From: Albula goreensis
Taxonomy: Eukaryota; Chordata; Actinopteri; Albuliformes; Albulidae
Length of the DNA: 64,000 bases
Reading direction: 5' to 3'
NCBI GenBank assembly: GCA_022829145.1
Contig: CM040752.1
Coordinates: 29,543,586-29,607,585, forward strand
Both the position numbers and the translations under genes were made by a program. The first letter of the stretch is position 1; every line of letters starts with the position of its first letter. Under the pieces are notes generated by a model that searched no databases, was not told where the DNA came from, and saw only the letters and a program-made list of their open reading frames with translations. Of the stretch, positions 1 through 13,394 are shown one piece after another.

Positions 1-3000
1 AGCTGGCTCACTGATGTTGTGTGCTGCTGGCGCAGTGTCATGGCTGAAGAGAGGCAGCGACTCGAGACCAAAACAGATGATCGTTGGCAACGGAGCAACC
101 TCATATCCAGATATAAACACAAAAAGTACAGACATCACTTGGCAAGAGCTGAGATCAGAATCATACAGAATGAAAACAAAACAATGGGGGCAGCCATTCA
201 AAGATGGCTCGGCGGCTGCCAATGACTGCGTAGTCCGTGCATCGAGCTGACGATCAGGAAAGGAGGCCACGCGGTCAGTGGGAACCGGGCAACTCTAGCT
301 CGAGGGGAAAGCTTTGGAAAGGCGAGGGGAAAAATGGGAGCAGCCAGCCATGAACAAGGTGCTGGCATCAGTCTTTCTCCACCAACAGTGGCCAAGTCCT
401 CCTTTTTAAGCTGCTGGGCTGATGGGCAGATCGTTGGGGAATAGTTTTGGCAGAGCGCAGGGTTGGACAGCGAGAGGTACTGAATCATGCACTGTCACTC
501 CATCTTCAGCTCTGGCCTCGGGTGACAGCGCCTGCAACGTCTGTTGTGGCGCTAGCGCAAATGAAAGGATACACAGTATGTATGCATGTAGGAGGGTAGT
601 GTTGTTTTGAGTCTCTGTGCTAATGACCTGTAGTGTCAGCCACAGACACCAGCCTTCAGTCCAACAGATAACAGAGATTACTGCTCCATCTGTGGTCCAT
701 ATGCAGAAATACTTCAGCTCCACAAAAACAATTTTTTTCAGCGACAGAATTTGTCATTCTCTTCAATTCATGTTTGTTCCAAGCTGCATTTTACAACAGG
801 CAAATCGTTTATTGGTGAAAAGAAAATGATTTTGCATAGAGGATTATGGACATGGACACATATTGACTGTTGGACGTTACACCATTGAGCACTGATATTT
901 TTGCTCTCCGGTACTGATGGAAGATCTGCCAGCCCCACAGGATACCCTGTGTTGAGCAGAACGGAAGTACAGTATGTACTGATTAAAATGGTGACTAAGG
1001 ACTAATCTCCCCATTCTTTTGGAGGAGTGCACACATCCTGTCAAAATTACCTCACCATCCCTAGGGTGACTAGGCTTTCACTATGCTTTTACGAACGTAC
1101 TCATCCAAGTATAGATTACAAGCGGAGTAAGAATGCAAGAAACACGCTCCGAAGGAGAATTGTTTGAACATTAATTGCAGGATTTTAAGGGACACATGGA
1201 ATCAATTAAGGAGAACAATGCTTGAGACAGTGGCAGCATCTCCTGCACTCATTGCTACCATTGATTAAGATGAATCATCTCAATCACCATGGCGATTAGA
1301 GCAAAAATGGTTGTTATTAGGGGCCACTTGTGTGAAGGGTGCATCAATGCTTCCTCCCCCTCCTTCCTTTCCCCTTTGTCTCCTCCTTCCCAACATCAAT
1401 CGAACAAATTCCAATTCATCTACATGCAAACGTGTGCGATTAACCCCCGGCGCTTCAGAGTGATGGCTTAATCCCACTCCCACTCGTTTATTTCACTTAG
1501 GCGCCTCCAATTTGCAGGCGCCACATGGGCTCGAGGTATGGAGGCTAGCTGGAAAAGCATCTTAAGGTCCAGATATGCTCTGCGGCTCGTTTACAGCCTC
1601 ATCCGGGTGTCGCTTGCAAGAGCCTGAATGTAAACAGCATGGTAGGCCAAGTTTCCCTGTATTCATGCACAAATGCAATGTGCCGACCCTGCATGTTGGA
1701 CACCTACACAACCGAGCATGAAAAGCACAACATCTGCTTCTGTGATCGGGTCCACGCAGAGGCTGGTCCTGCATCAACACACCACACACATCCTATTAAA
1801 CTGCATGATGCTATTTATACACCTGGGAGATGGCCTTATCAAGGACAAATTATGATACGTGTGAATTCATAATTGCCCACCCAAGTGGTGTATCCTCAAG
1901 GTTCATTGTTATTGTTTTTGGTTGTTTTGTTTTAATTTGAATAAACCAGGGAAATTAGATGCATGATATAATAACCTAAAAAAACAGATGACAGTCTGAT
2001 TATAAAAATAGTAATGTAAATGACTGGTAGAAAATGGTAAATTGAGGGTGAGAATCAGTTTAAACATAATTTTCCCTGGAAAAAGCTGATAGTGATGAGC
2101 CCTGTATATCCTAAAAGTGCAATATTGGTTCAAATAAGAAACATGTTTCAGTGTGAAAATTCTGAGATTATCTAGAGCTTATTTATAGTAATGCATTTCT
2201 TTGTCTTGTGCTTCAGAGCCTGATTTTTCACGTATTGATGATCGAAAGTTAATCATATGCCTCCTCTCTTGAAACTTTTCACATGTCAATTTTAGTTTTA
2301 AAAAAAATAGCAAGATAAATTTCTCTCCATAAGATTCACCACCAAAAAGAGGGATATTTAAAAGGTATAATGGATCGATACTAAACTTTGTCTTCGATTA
2401 AATCTATATTGCAGCAGATACCTCGCTTTCTTGTCTGTACACTGCAATACAAGGATTGCATGTGATAACTATTGAGTACTATGACATTATTCCATCTACT
2501 TCTACAAAAACCAGCAAATACAGAGCTCCAATACTCAACCACCCAAAAAGAGATATCATTTATCTTGAGTAACAAGCACTTTACAGCACGAAGACTGAGA
2601 CTGAACAAACACGACAGCATTTCACACCACCCAGCAGCTCCAGGAAGGCTGTTAAGTACACAATGAATTTTAAACAATCAGCCTAAACCCAGGCTTTTGG
2701 GGAGCCAGGGAAGTTTATCAGCTTTGAAGGCAAAGAGGTCTCTTTGCATTGCAAATATGCAAATAGCGAAATGGTAATGATAATAATAGGTGTAATCACA
2801 ATAATCACAGTGATAGAGAGGGCTACGGCTGACCCCTGAGTTCACCACAGCGGAGCTCTGCGGGGCCAGTGGGTCTGCCACCGTCAGCATGTCAGAGGGG
2901 AGGAGCCGTATCATCAAAAGCAGAGGCTACTCCCCTCCCTTTTCTGTGCAGAATACAAATGTCCTATCCTCTGAGTGGCATGCACCATACTACGGGGCTA

Positions 3001-5840
3001 ATTAACTGGAAATAGCTGCATTGCATGTGGCGTATTGCAGCAAAGGGTTATGGGAAATTTACATATTTTATTTATGGGCCGTCCAAACAGGCAATGCAAG
3101 AGGGTTACAGACATGCATAATATCTGTACCCAACACATCTCAAATCTATTGTTTTCTGACACACTGGGAGTAGAAAATGTGCAAGAGCACTTTGCTTTTT
3201 GGTGATGAGTTGATGATGAGTTGAGTCCTTGGCTCTTCCCCTTTCTGTGCAGCATTCTGTATTCACAAAAAAAAAGACCTTCATCCTAGGCCCCCCACCT
3301 GACCTCAGGGCAGCCAACCATACGTCTACGAGACCTCATTAGCGTCAAGGTCATTGCTGCATAGATTACTGTGTGTGTTAGTTTCTGAACTGGAGGGGGG
3401 CCAGTGAACGTGGAGACAAGAGTGTCAGATGTATTTGGTTTGGGTTGCCAAATACAACATTGCTCCAAACACTTCTATTTTAACATGCACTCTCATACAA
3501 TGTGTACAAATGTTCCATGTTTAAAATCACATAACACCTCTTTTGTCTCACAAATGAAGACCTTGCCACACTCAACCTCCTAAGCAAAATATCTTTCTAC
3601 ATGCGTCACCCGGGGCCCTGGATTGGCCTATTTTGGAACTGAAGGAATTTTTCAGGGAATATTCATAAAAACTGAAAATGATGATGTTAGATCTATCTAT
3701 GCTCTTTTAAGGTTTTCCCACAGAAAAGACCCTTATTTCTGCAGATGTAAAGTACTCGGAGGAACATGTAACACAGTTCCAGGTTATATGAACAGGTTTA
3801 AATGTATGAAACTATAAATTCAATGTTTGAATTGGTGGGTGGCTTTGGAATAGCTCTTGTATACATTACAACGTACATGTGTTCCACATACATTACACAC
3901 ATGGGACAGGTGAGGGAGTTCTACCAACAAGCACCAAGAAGGTGAGAAGGTGCTAAGGGTTTATGTTAATAACCAATGAGAGGCTGAGGAACCCACACGC
4001 TCCAATGCCTTTGGTTCCCCATGATGCAAACTGCATCTGACACTTTAGGTCCCATTAGGGCATGCGGAGATAAAATTATTCCATAAATAATTCTGCTTTT
4101 ACATTCGTGAAGCTACCTGTCTCCAAAAATACCTCCCTTCATTTAATTAATAATAAGGCCCCATGTCTTTTTATAATGTCTGCGACAGAGAGGATACTGC
4201 TGAGCTGCTCGGATTAAGCAGGACGTTCTATTTTTAAAGGGTGCTCTGTGATGCGTTCAGATGCACACTACTGTACACTATTCTACAATTCCTAAACATA
4301 CAAACATTAACATGGCGAGGAGAGGGAAATCAGCTCTCAGCTCTAAAGTGCCACTTTTTTCAGAAACTTAGTATCGTCGCTGCAATCTGCAAATACGGAA
4401 TTGAAAGCTGTAACACACAGGTGGGCGCGCTTGAAATTCAAATAGTTTGTGTGGTGAGGGGGAATAAATCATGTGTAAATATTCAAGAGACAAATTTAAA
4501 TAATGTTCCGTGGAGTGCTCTTCAGTAACATTGTTTGAAGTCCCTTAATGTAGGCTATTGAATGAAGCAAAGCCCCTTTCAATTGAACATTTTTATGGTT
4601 TTTTTTTTTTTTACGTCGCTTCGGCAAAGAGCGATACTTCAGGAGCTTGGCAGAGACTTGACCTTCAGCGTTAATGCACTGCCTACTACTTCCCACCGTT
4701 ACGGTTTAAAACTGAAAAAATAATATTGGGATTGTGGGGTTTGCAAAAATTTCTCCAGTAAAGGCTTGATGGAAAGAGAAAAAGGAGGGAAACACCAAAT
4801 CTGAACAACACATTCACACCGTCATGATCAACAGCATTAGGCAAGAGAAAAGATTGCTGTGGGCTATCTGATAGGAGCTTAGAAATTAAACTATCATTAA
4901 AACTGCACTGTGGAATACATATTACTTAGCTTAATTGCATTTTAAATCAATTACATGCTGATAATTTCTTCAGCATGCAGTTTAAAATCTTAAAACATGG
5001 CACTTCAGCTGCAAATTATATAAACCCATATAACCAGTAAAAGACTGCAGAAAATGTTTAATATTGATGAGAATATCCTTTCATAAAGCAAGAGGTAGGG
5101 TATATAAGGGGTATTAAGTGCTTATACATTATATTTTCTAACAAAATGTAGAACCTCCTAAGGCTCAAGCTAAAAACAAAACTAATACGGCATCATCAAT
5201 GTCAAATTTTGGCTTCTCTGAGCTGATTGAATTAGCAGCTACTCTTACTAAGTGATAGACAACTGTGATTGCAGCACAGAAATCGGCCATCACAGGGAAA
5301 CGTGTCCTCACTAATGCAGTCAAACATTTTTGAGCATGTGGGAGGAATGGCACCACATTAATGTAAATTACTCCCTAGTATAACACTGTGTAATGACAAT
5401 AATGATCACCTTAATTGGGATATTTTATGATTACACATGAAGGTACTGAATTTCTTGTTTTTTTTTTGTAATATGGATAGCATAGTAGCATGGTAGTGCT
5501 TTGTGGTTACAAAGGCATACTGTGAAGCATTTTTTTCTTAGCGTTATCACCAAATAACCATGCTAAATCTTTACTAATAATGCACTAAGAGTGTGGATCA
5601 GGGCATGCAGATGAATATTGGAATAACAGAAACACTTACCAGGCCACCTACTACGGCAGGTGGCAGTCATTGTAAACCCCACCTCATTAAAATTGCATGC
5701 AAATGAATAGTGATGGAAAAAAATTAACCCAACTGTGATTGCAGTTCCCATTATAGGCACAGCCAGCAAAATGCTGCAAGGTCTAACTTTAAACTTCTGT
5801 CCTTACCAGGCTTTGGTGGGGTCAATAAAGGCTATTCAAC
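1..5840. other. Gene-poor intergenic stretch, no supported exon
   Basis: I see no coding exon here. Short open frames lack splice context, family motifs or coding-like composition. Several parts look like slowly evolving non-coding DNA rather than decayed repeats: about 2680-3120 (flanks of a TAATTAACTGG core), 4010-4240 (TTTAATTAATAATAAGG) and 4840-5060 (many ATTA/TAAT cores next to an octamer-like TTGCAT). A pure T run lies at about 4601-4612. The 3' neighbour is a stronger enhancer-like stretch. That these are regulatory is inference from composition only. Confidence 0.5.
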
Positions 5841-5849
5841 ATATGCCAA

Positions 5850-6690
5850 AGAACCGCTCCCTATGCAATGAATAGCTGATGCTACTTCACAACCATTCCA
5901 ACAATCATGGCCATAATCATAATCTTTACTTATTACGCAGATATTTTACAGCCGCACCGATTTCTCCCCCTTCGCTAAATACTGATCAAAAGAATTGCCC
6001 CTGTCTGAGCCCTCCACAGATTATCAAAGGATAATGACGATGTCTTCCAAGTGAGAAAGCAGATAAATCTTTCGCTGCAAGGCAAGGCTACGTGATTTAG
6101 GCTATCGATGATTAGCTTGGTAATTAGATCATATATAAGAACAACAGAGAGATTTTTTGTTGGTCTATATAAAATGCTGATAAGAGGGCCAGATGAAAAT
6201 CCCATTAGCCACCAGGCAACAATGGCAGTGCCAGGCAAACACACTTCTAAACCAGCGAGGGGTGCCTTTTTTCCATTAATTACAATTGACTGCAAATAAC
6301 AGTTTGGTCCCAAGATATCCCAGGATATAATGTGAAGCTGAGAGAGAGAGAGAGCAGCAGCAGCTAATTGTTCATTAATGAAATGGGATTTAATAAACAC
6401 CAATGTGCAACGGCATGCTTTCAATATTGAACGGCATCTCTTGATTCATTTTTTATGGTTCATTAATGGCTTTCTTTGAAAGACTTTAAAGTTTTCCATA
6501 ATTTTATGCAAAATGTTTTTCTGCGCTCTGTTTATTTTCTTATTTATTATTTTTCAGCCAGAGGGATAATATTAAATTATATGGAAATTGTCATAAAAAT
6601 CTAATGAAAAAAATCAATTAGCAATATACAGTAGTGAACATGGCATGCCTTTAAATGTGATGTTAAATTAATATGGCTTTATTTTTAAGA
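5850..6690. promoter_or_regulatory. Candidate conserved non-coding element (enhancer-like)
   Basis: This block of about 840 bp is rich in homeodomain-type cores (ATTA/TAAT), for example TAATTAG near 6121, CATTAATTACAATTG near 6275 and TTCATTAATG near 6370 and 6460. It also has TCF/LEF-like TTTGAA, a short GA run (6341-6353) and almost no simple-repeat decay. It is free of stops for 149 codons on the minus strand (5975-6424), but that frame has no recognisable domain and no splice-site context. Such stop-poor, ATTA-rich, complex sequence is typical of vertebrate conserved non-coding elements. Conservation itself cannot be tested here. Confidence 0.35.
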
Positions 6691-9600
6691 AGTTGCATGG
6701 ACTACAGAGCACAGTCCACCCACTTAAGGGCATACACTTTAGCCTTCAATTTATCAAGAGCAGAGTAAGTAATGAGGTAATGGGGACACAACCTAGCTCC
6801 AATCAAAACTGAAATCTTCCAATGTAGAGTATCAAGACCAATGTAGACCACAGCAGAGAAACCCATCAGCACAGTTATCAAAAGGCCAAGAAGCTGCTGC
6901 AAAAGGAAACAAAGTAATTTCTGGTGCTAAACACTTATGGGACTTTTTAAATCCAGGCTGCAAGACTTCTCACCATTTGGGTTTTGTAGCCTCAGTGGAA
7001 GAGTTCATTTCAGACTGGAGCAAGATCGAGTACCTCATTGACTTCCATTAAATTGTACAGCTGCTAAATGCAGTATGGTTATCTGTTCAGAGGATTTCTC
7101 CTGAATGAACAGAAAATAAACCAGCACTTGCCACTTTCTCTACTAGTGGTAAAAAAGGGTCTTATTGGGCCAAAATGTTACATTTGTCCCTTGAAACAGA
7201 GATTCTGGGTCCAGATTGTCTGCTGACATTATTCCACAATAATTGGACACTGTGTACATGCAGCTGCTACCTGAAAACCTGCAGAACAGCTGAATAGAAA
7301 GGAAGGCATTCTGCAGTGAAGCTATCAAAGCACAATGCTGATTACAATGCAATAAAACTCTTAGGCCAATATTGGACACAGCAGTCAATGACTGGTCTAT
7401 ACACTGTAAACACATTCCCATACATTCAGGAATTACAGTCAATATTCCATGGATCTCTGTGTACTGTAATTAGAAGCTGTCATTATGAAAACAAAAAGCC
7501 TTGATAAAAATTCAGATAATTGCCCATTTTTAGTTGCATTGAAATATACATTCAAAGAATGCATTGAAATAAACAGGTTTAATTTTCTAAATTTATTTAA
7601 GCAGTACTTGGCATCCTGATGCAGGTGGCATCTTTAGACAGGACCAGGAGTTCACATGCCCGTCTTTAAATCAGTGTAAACTCAAAGTTAAATGGCCATA
7701 TCTAATATAATGTAATGCACTTGCATTTCTTGGAATTTTATCATTTGTTAAGCAATCTATAGTGCAGTGCATGTCAGATCAGTGATCTAATACATTTCAG
7801 ACTGAAATTAACGTTAAATTCTTATGCATAACCAATATGGGTAGAAAAATGTCTTTTTAAGTGTTTTCATATTCTTCATATTGTATGATGAGAATGTATA
7901 GAGTATATATGAAAAGATTTCTGTAAAAGGCACACATACATGTACACACATATGCATAAACACATGTACATATGGCCATTTGGGCTTAAACGTCAATGTA
8001 CATAAAAATATGTCTTTGAGGAAATCAATTTGTACAAAACTTATTGAAAGCCTTCTTCAAAAACGCATGCATAGCTATCTTGCATCACCTTCATCAAGCT
8101 GACCAGAGCATACCTACCACTGTGGCAAAGCAATACTTCATTCAATTGCACAATCATTTTCTTTTGTTCACACAATATACAATCACTGTCCTTATTTCAC
8201 TTGGTAATCCTCTGTTCTTTTGGATAAACATTCACATACAGTGTGGAACCGAAAAACAACGGTTCCCCAAAACAGGCCATAATACTAAAAGCACCACGAC
8301 GACATGCATAATTAAAACATCCGTTCCAAATATAGACGGACAGGCAAGGAGGAGAGGGGAGAGTGACTGAAGTAGACAAGGAGCAGAATGCCAGAGAGGG
8401 AGCCCATCAGTCATATATATTTAAGATCATTCCCTAATGCAAGTGACTGCATGCATGGGGAAAACAGAAAAAAACACACAAATGGTTTCGGATGGCAGGA
8501 AGGGTAAGTATATTTGAACCAGGTCATGCTGGGATACTCCAGATATAGTGTGGGGCTCTCTGTTGAAGATGTCAAGATCAGCTGCTGATGACAGAAACAG
8601 AAGATGCTTCCTGGGAATCTGATCCCATATCCTGATGCATCATGGGATTGCACTGGTGGACTACTGCATACTGAGATCCTGATTTACATCACCATCAAGG
8701 TAACCATTGGACATTCTGAAACTTGCAAGAATCCGAAGGGGTTCACAAGTAAAAATGGTTAGGTTTGGATAAAACTTTCTAACTTCAATTAATACTGAAT
8801 ATCTTGTCATCTTTTACAGCTTATATGTTTTTCCATGGTGTAATTACCTTCGCAGGGAAGGATTTAGTTATAGAGACTGTTATGAAGTGAGCTTCTGCAT
8901 CTGAGCACTGGGAGGTTAGTAATTACAGTGTACCATAGACAGGCAGTGACAGGGAGTAGTTATTTTAAACCCTCTTGCCTGTGCTGCAGCTCCCCGGGAG
9001 ATATCCAGACGACACTGAGATAAACATGACATTTCAGCTGTTTGCTGTATGAGTCGTGTCTGCATGGCCTCTCACATCTGAACTCTCATCCGGTCCCGAG
9101 TGAACAGACTCATACACCAGGAGGTCATATGGCAGAGTTCAGGGAGCTGAGGGGGTCATAGTTGGGGGGTGTCTCTGGAGACAATTCGTCCGCCTCAGTC
9201 AAACATTAAAAGTCACTGGCTGACCCGTCTTTTTATCTTACAGCTCAGCGTGTGTAAGGGAAAACCATTAGCGTTACAAATCTGGCTGTCCTTCTGTCCT
9301 TCTGAGCAGGCTTTTATCCATTTGTGTTCGCTGTTTTTGACACACCAGGCTGCAAAAGACCCAAGTGTGAGAAATAAGGCAAAACTGTCAATCAGACACA
9401 GAGAACTGCACACTCACCACCCTGCCCTGGTTCGCAGGCTCGATCCGTCTTGTAAATCGACCCCCCGCTCTGGCATCGTTTGAGAGGAATGTCCGAGGGA
9501 CGCATTAAAAACCAAGGCAGAAACGTGATGACCTACTCGGCCCTAATGATAAACTAATGGCTAGCTGTCATAGGCATGGGCCATGCCTCCAAAGACACTC

Positions 9601-12340
9601 AGTGTCATGGGGAGTTGAGGGTCACAAAGAACACTGTAGATAGCTGCTGAATAAAAGCACTGGAAGATCTGGTGCAGCTCGAGCTCTTTCTATTCTTATG
9701 AGAGGTGCAGCTGGGCTCCCACTCTGAGCTGGGGTCCAGTATTCTGCCTTTCAGATAGAGAGTTTTTCCATACCACTGTTGCACTGGGCTTGCTCAGGTG
9801 GGGCTCTCTGCCCCGGGCTCTGCGTAAAGCTGCTTTGTGCCAATGGTAGTTTGAAAAGTACTATAGAAATAAAACTGAGCTGAAATGTGATAAATACATG
9901 GGGCGCACAGAATGCTCTCACGTTGACGGCATTCATTACGGCCCATGAGCAAAATGTTCACACACATGCATAGTCTGGCATTAATCACTCACAATGCATA
10001 ACTGACATTTCATTAAGACTGCTGTATTAATCATAATTCCAAGGAATGTGGTGTAATTTGTTCCGCAAGTGCAAAGAACGATGTTCCCGAATTTCACCGC
10101 CGCTGCATTTTTAAAATCTTTTCATCGTCTTTATCCTCAGAGTCAAACAGCAGAGGTCTTTTTCACCTCACAGAATATGAAACATTTAAATTTCCTAAAA
10201 CTCAACAAAAAGTTAGAAAGCAGTTCCATCTAATAACTCATTCATTCTAAGATAGGTGATACATTCAAGTGCTATACTAATAATTAGCAGTTAAACTGTA
10301 GTATAAGTATACCATTATGGATTCATTTCACTTGTTTGTTTTAGAGAAAAAACGTTGTTCCATTGTATAAAGACATAACATTCTCAACTGTGCATCTGGA
10401 GTAAAAATGCAATCATGCTGACCTACCTTGACCTTCGTAAGATTGTTTTAGATCAAATTCATCAACCAAATCATTAGTTCTAGTCCACTTCTCTCCTGAT
10501 CAAGTCATGCCCTTGGTCCTACTGTAGTTTCATACCCAGCCTCATACCGCCTATGAAGCCCTTGAGATCAAACCCAACTGGAGCCATAGTCAATGTGGGA
10601 TAAAACTAAAACGTTTATTTTATTCCCATGATGTTTTTTTTTTTTTACATCATGGGAATAAAGGGCCATATTGTACAGGCCTTTGCTATTGTTGCAACAT
10701 CCTTCATCGGTCTGGAAGTCATGAGCAGGCAGCCAACGCATATTTCACATGTGTTGCAGGACTATGCTGCATGAGTGTTTGGCACAGGCAGACTGCAGGA
10801 GCATGACCTGCTGGAAGAGTTGCATGATGAGGCAAGCCTTTTGTGCGGGTGGAAACCCTCTCTCCCTGGGCTGTGGTGTGGTGCCTGACCCAATGGGGTT
10901 TCCTGGCTATGGCTGGTTCTGGCACAGCTAAGACTCAGGTCTGTCACCATATTGGTATGCTCAGAATAAGTATTTTAGCAGACCCACGATTGAAAGGATA
11001 TGTATTGTTGTCATAATTACATCAACTAACATAAAATATTTTTCAACAAGACTGAAGTGTGGGACCCTGAGAAGAGAAGACACCTGATGCAAATAAAACT
11101 AGATCAGGACATGTCAGGACAAAAGTGTTTGTTTGGTTTTGTGAGCAGTCTCTTCTTCAGTATGAAAGTTGATGCAGTGGTTGTGATGTGCACCAATACT
11201 TCCATATCTCATAGCCATGTCTACTGTGAAGCAGAACACCAGAGGAATTATGGTAGCATCCAAGGAAGCTTTCCAGTCTCTATTTAACATTTGTTCACTG
11301 AGAGTGAAACATGTGTTCTTATGATCTGTCTTCTTCCAAATTTACAAATAGCATGTGGCTACCACATTCCTTTAATAAATCAAATAAATACATTACTTCT
11401 TCATATCTTTATTGATAAAGACACAATATTTGTGTTCGATAAAGTATCTGTAATATTCTCAACAGTACAGACAAAAGTGTTCCAATTTATATATGTAGAT
11501 TTTTAATAAGAGTCATGTTAAATGTGGTGATGTACATTTTAAACAGTTATCCTTTCATTAAGGTTCTGCAGTGTTCACATGTTCTGGCTTTACGTTACAA
11601 AAATGTTCAACATACAGGTTTGGAAAGCACCTTACACAGGGAATAGTAACAGAAGGGAGTCTGGAATGCTGTACATACTTGCATTGATTCATCTTGCTGG
11701 GAGCACCGGTTTCTTTTCATGTCCTATTCTGTGGCACTTCATTTTAAATCCCTTTCTCATTCTCGCAAGCACATCTATTCATTTTTTTTTCTTTCAGACC
11801 CCCCAACAATTAATTTCAGATATACAATCTACTTTTATCTGTCAGTTTTCTTTCATTTGTTGCAGTTCAATGCACCTTATTAAAATGTATATTTTGAAAT
11901 CATTCTTCAAAGACATGCTGTTTGCCTGAAGAACCAAGCAAGAGCTCCTGGTTACAGGATATTAAAAGAGACCTGAGTGAAAGATCTCAAAGACTTTATT
12001 AGACGCTCCCTGCAGTTTGCATGTCATTGAAGCACACAAAAGAATGCTACACGTCACCTGTAAAATGACTGTCTCACAGATATCTGTATCTGTCATTTGC
12101 TATGAAAAATGAATTTAAATAAACTCAAACCAAAAAAGTGTTCCTGCTCAGTGCAGTTTTTATTTGTCTGTTGTGATGACAAAAGACTCTACACCTGAAA
12201 GAAGATACTTATTCAATTCTGTTTATACCTGTAGTAGGCAATTGTGCCCCCAAATACACACAATGAAAATCAAACATTTTAAAGTCTTAATTGAATAAAA
12301 TTAACTCTTTTTGGTTGCTCTTGTTCACAACAAGAATTTT
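6691..12340. other. Intergenic stretch without a supported gene
   Basis: No exon is supported. The stretch is AT-rich with scattered short open frames in all frames. It contains the perfect hairpin at 10619-10662, described separately. About 8700-9700 and 10700-10950 are less AT-rich but show no protein-family motif. Confidence 0.5.
10619..10662. repeat. Perfect 16-bp inverted repeat with a T12 loop
   Basis: Arms 10619-10634 (TTTATTCCCATGATGT) and 10647-10662 are exact reverse complements, separated by 12 consecutive T. A transcript of either strand would form a 16-bp stem with a U12 or A12 loop. It lies in a gene-free region. It may be the relic of a small palindromic transposon end or of an inverted duplication at a poly-T tract. 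Confidence 0.8.
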
Positions 12341-12348
12341 AAATGGAC

Positions 12349-12792
12349 CCACAGTACCACTGACTCAGACAGTGGCATAGATCATAAGGACCCATACTTC
12401 TAAATCAGCACTATACCACTTAACTCAAACAGTGACATAGATATAAGGACCCATAGTTATAACCCAGCACAGTACCACTGACTCAAACAGAGGTGTAGAT
12501 CATAAGGACCCATGGTTCTAACCCAGCACAGTACCACTTACTCAACAGAGAGTGGCATTGTGTATGGCAGAGCTGCATTCAAACTTTTAAACCCATGGTG
12601 AGACAGAGATCATAAGACAGACAGAGAGAAACAGAGAGATCATAAGGACCCATGGTTCTAACCCAGCACTTCACTGCTCAACTGTAGATCCCCATGGTTC
12701 TATCATTACTCAAACAGAGCCAGGTTCTAGCCAGCTGTGGAGATCATAAGGACTCATAGTTATAACCAGCACAGTACGACTCAAACAGGGGA
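12349..12792. repeat. Degenerate tandem repeat, period about 60 bp
   Basis: A unit of about 58-60 bp recurs. Its landmarks are ACCACTGACTCA, a CAGTGGCATAGATCATAAGG-like core and AACCCAGCACAGT. The ACCACT landmark occurs near 12356, 12416, 12474 and 12534. The middle (12550-12650) is disrupted, and more divergent copies continue to about 12790. This is a minisatellite-type array with no coding content. Confidence 0.8.
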
Positions 12793-13394
12793 ATCAGACT
12801 GAGCACGCCCGATAACTGTCCGAGTCACACAGACGACACGCCGTCCTTTATAGACAGACTTTATTCCCCAGTAAGAAAAGCTGCTTAAACGCAGGGACCC
12901 AACACCATTTTGGCTGCGACAAAAGAATCATCTAGAATCCTCCAGGCCTTTTTTCTCCCTCCCCGGCAGCTTTAAATATAAAACAGCAAATCATATCTGT
13001 CAAAGCACAGGCCAGTCCACAAAGAGCCTTGCTTCCCAGCTTTCACACACAAAGGATTCCCACGCCATGCAGAAGAGCCCAAAGGAGAGATAAGCCAACT
13101 TTCTCTCTTTTATTGTTTGTTTTTTTTTTTGGGGTGGTGGGAGAATTTTTATTACTTAAAATAAGCTCCTGCCCAAAGAAGCCCAATGACTTTGATAGCT
13201 ACACTATACCGTGTGTGTTCAGTTTGATGAACATTGGTTTTATTTTGGTGACCTTTGGGCAAATGAATTGAGTCCAGTGATTTCTTAGAGTAGTGGGTGT
13301 GGTAGTGCATCATGAAACATGCATCATGTATAGTTTCATTTTAGGTGACACCATTTAAGCATTTGAAACTGTTAGTAGTTATTACATTTTAGTC

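Noticed and set aside
1..830. Overlapping short frames at the window start
   Set aside because: Both strands are open for 60-105 codons in several frames, with no motif and no splice structure.
5975..6424. 149-codon minus-strand open frame
   Set aside because: It has no domain, no splice signals and no codon-like pattern, and it overlaps an ATTA-rich block better explained as non-coding regulatory DNA.
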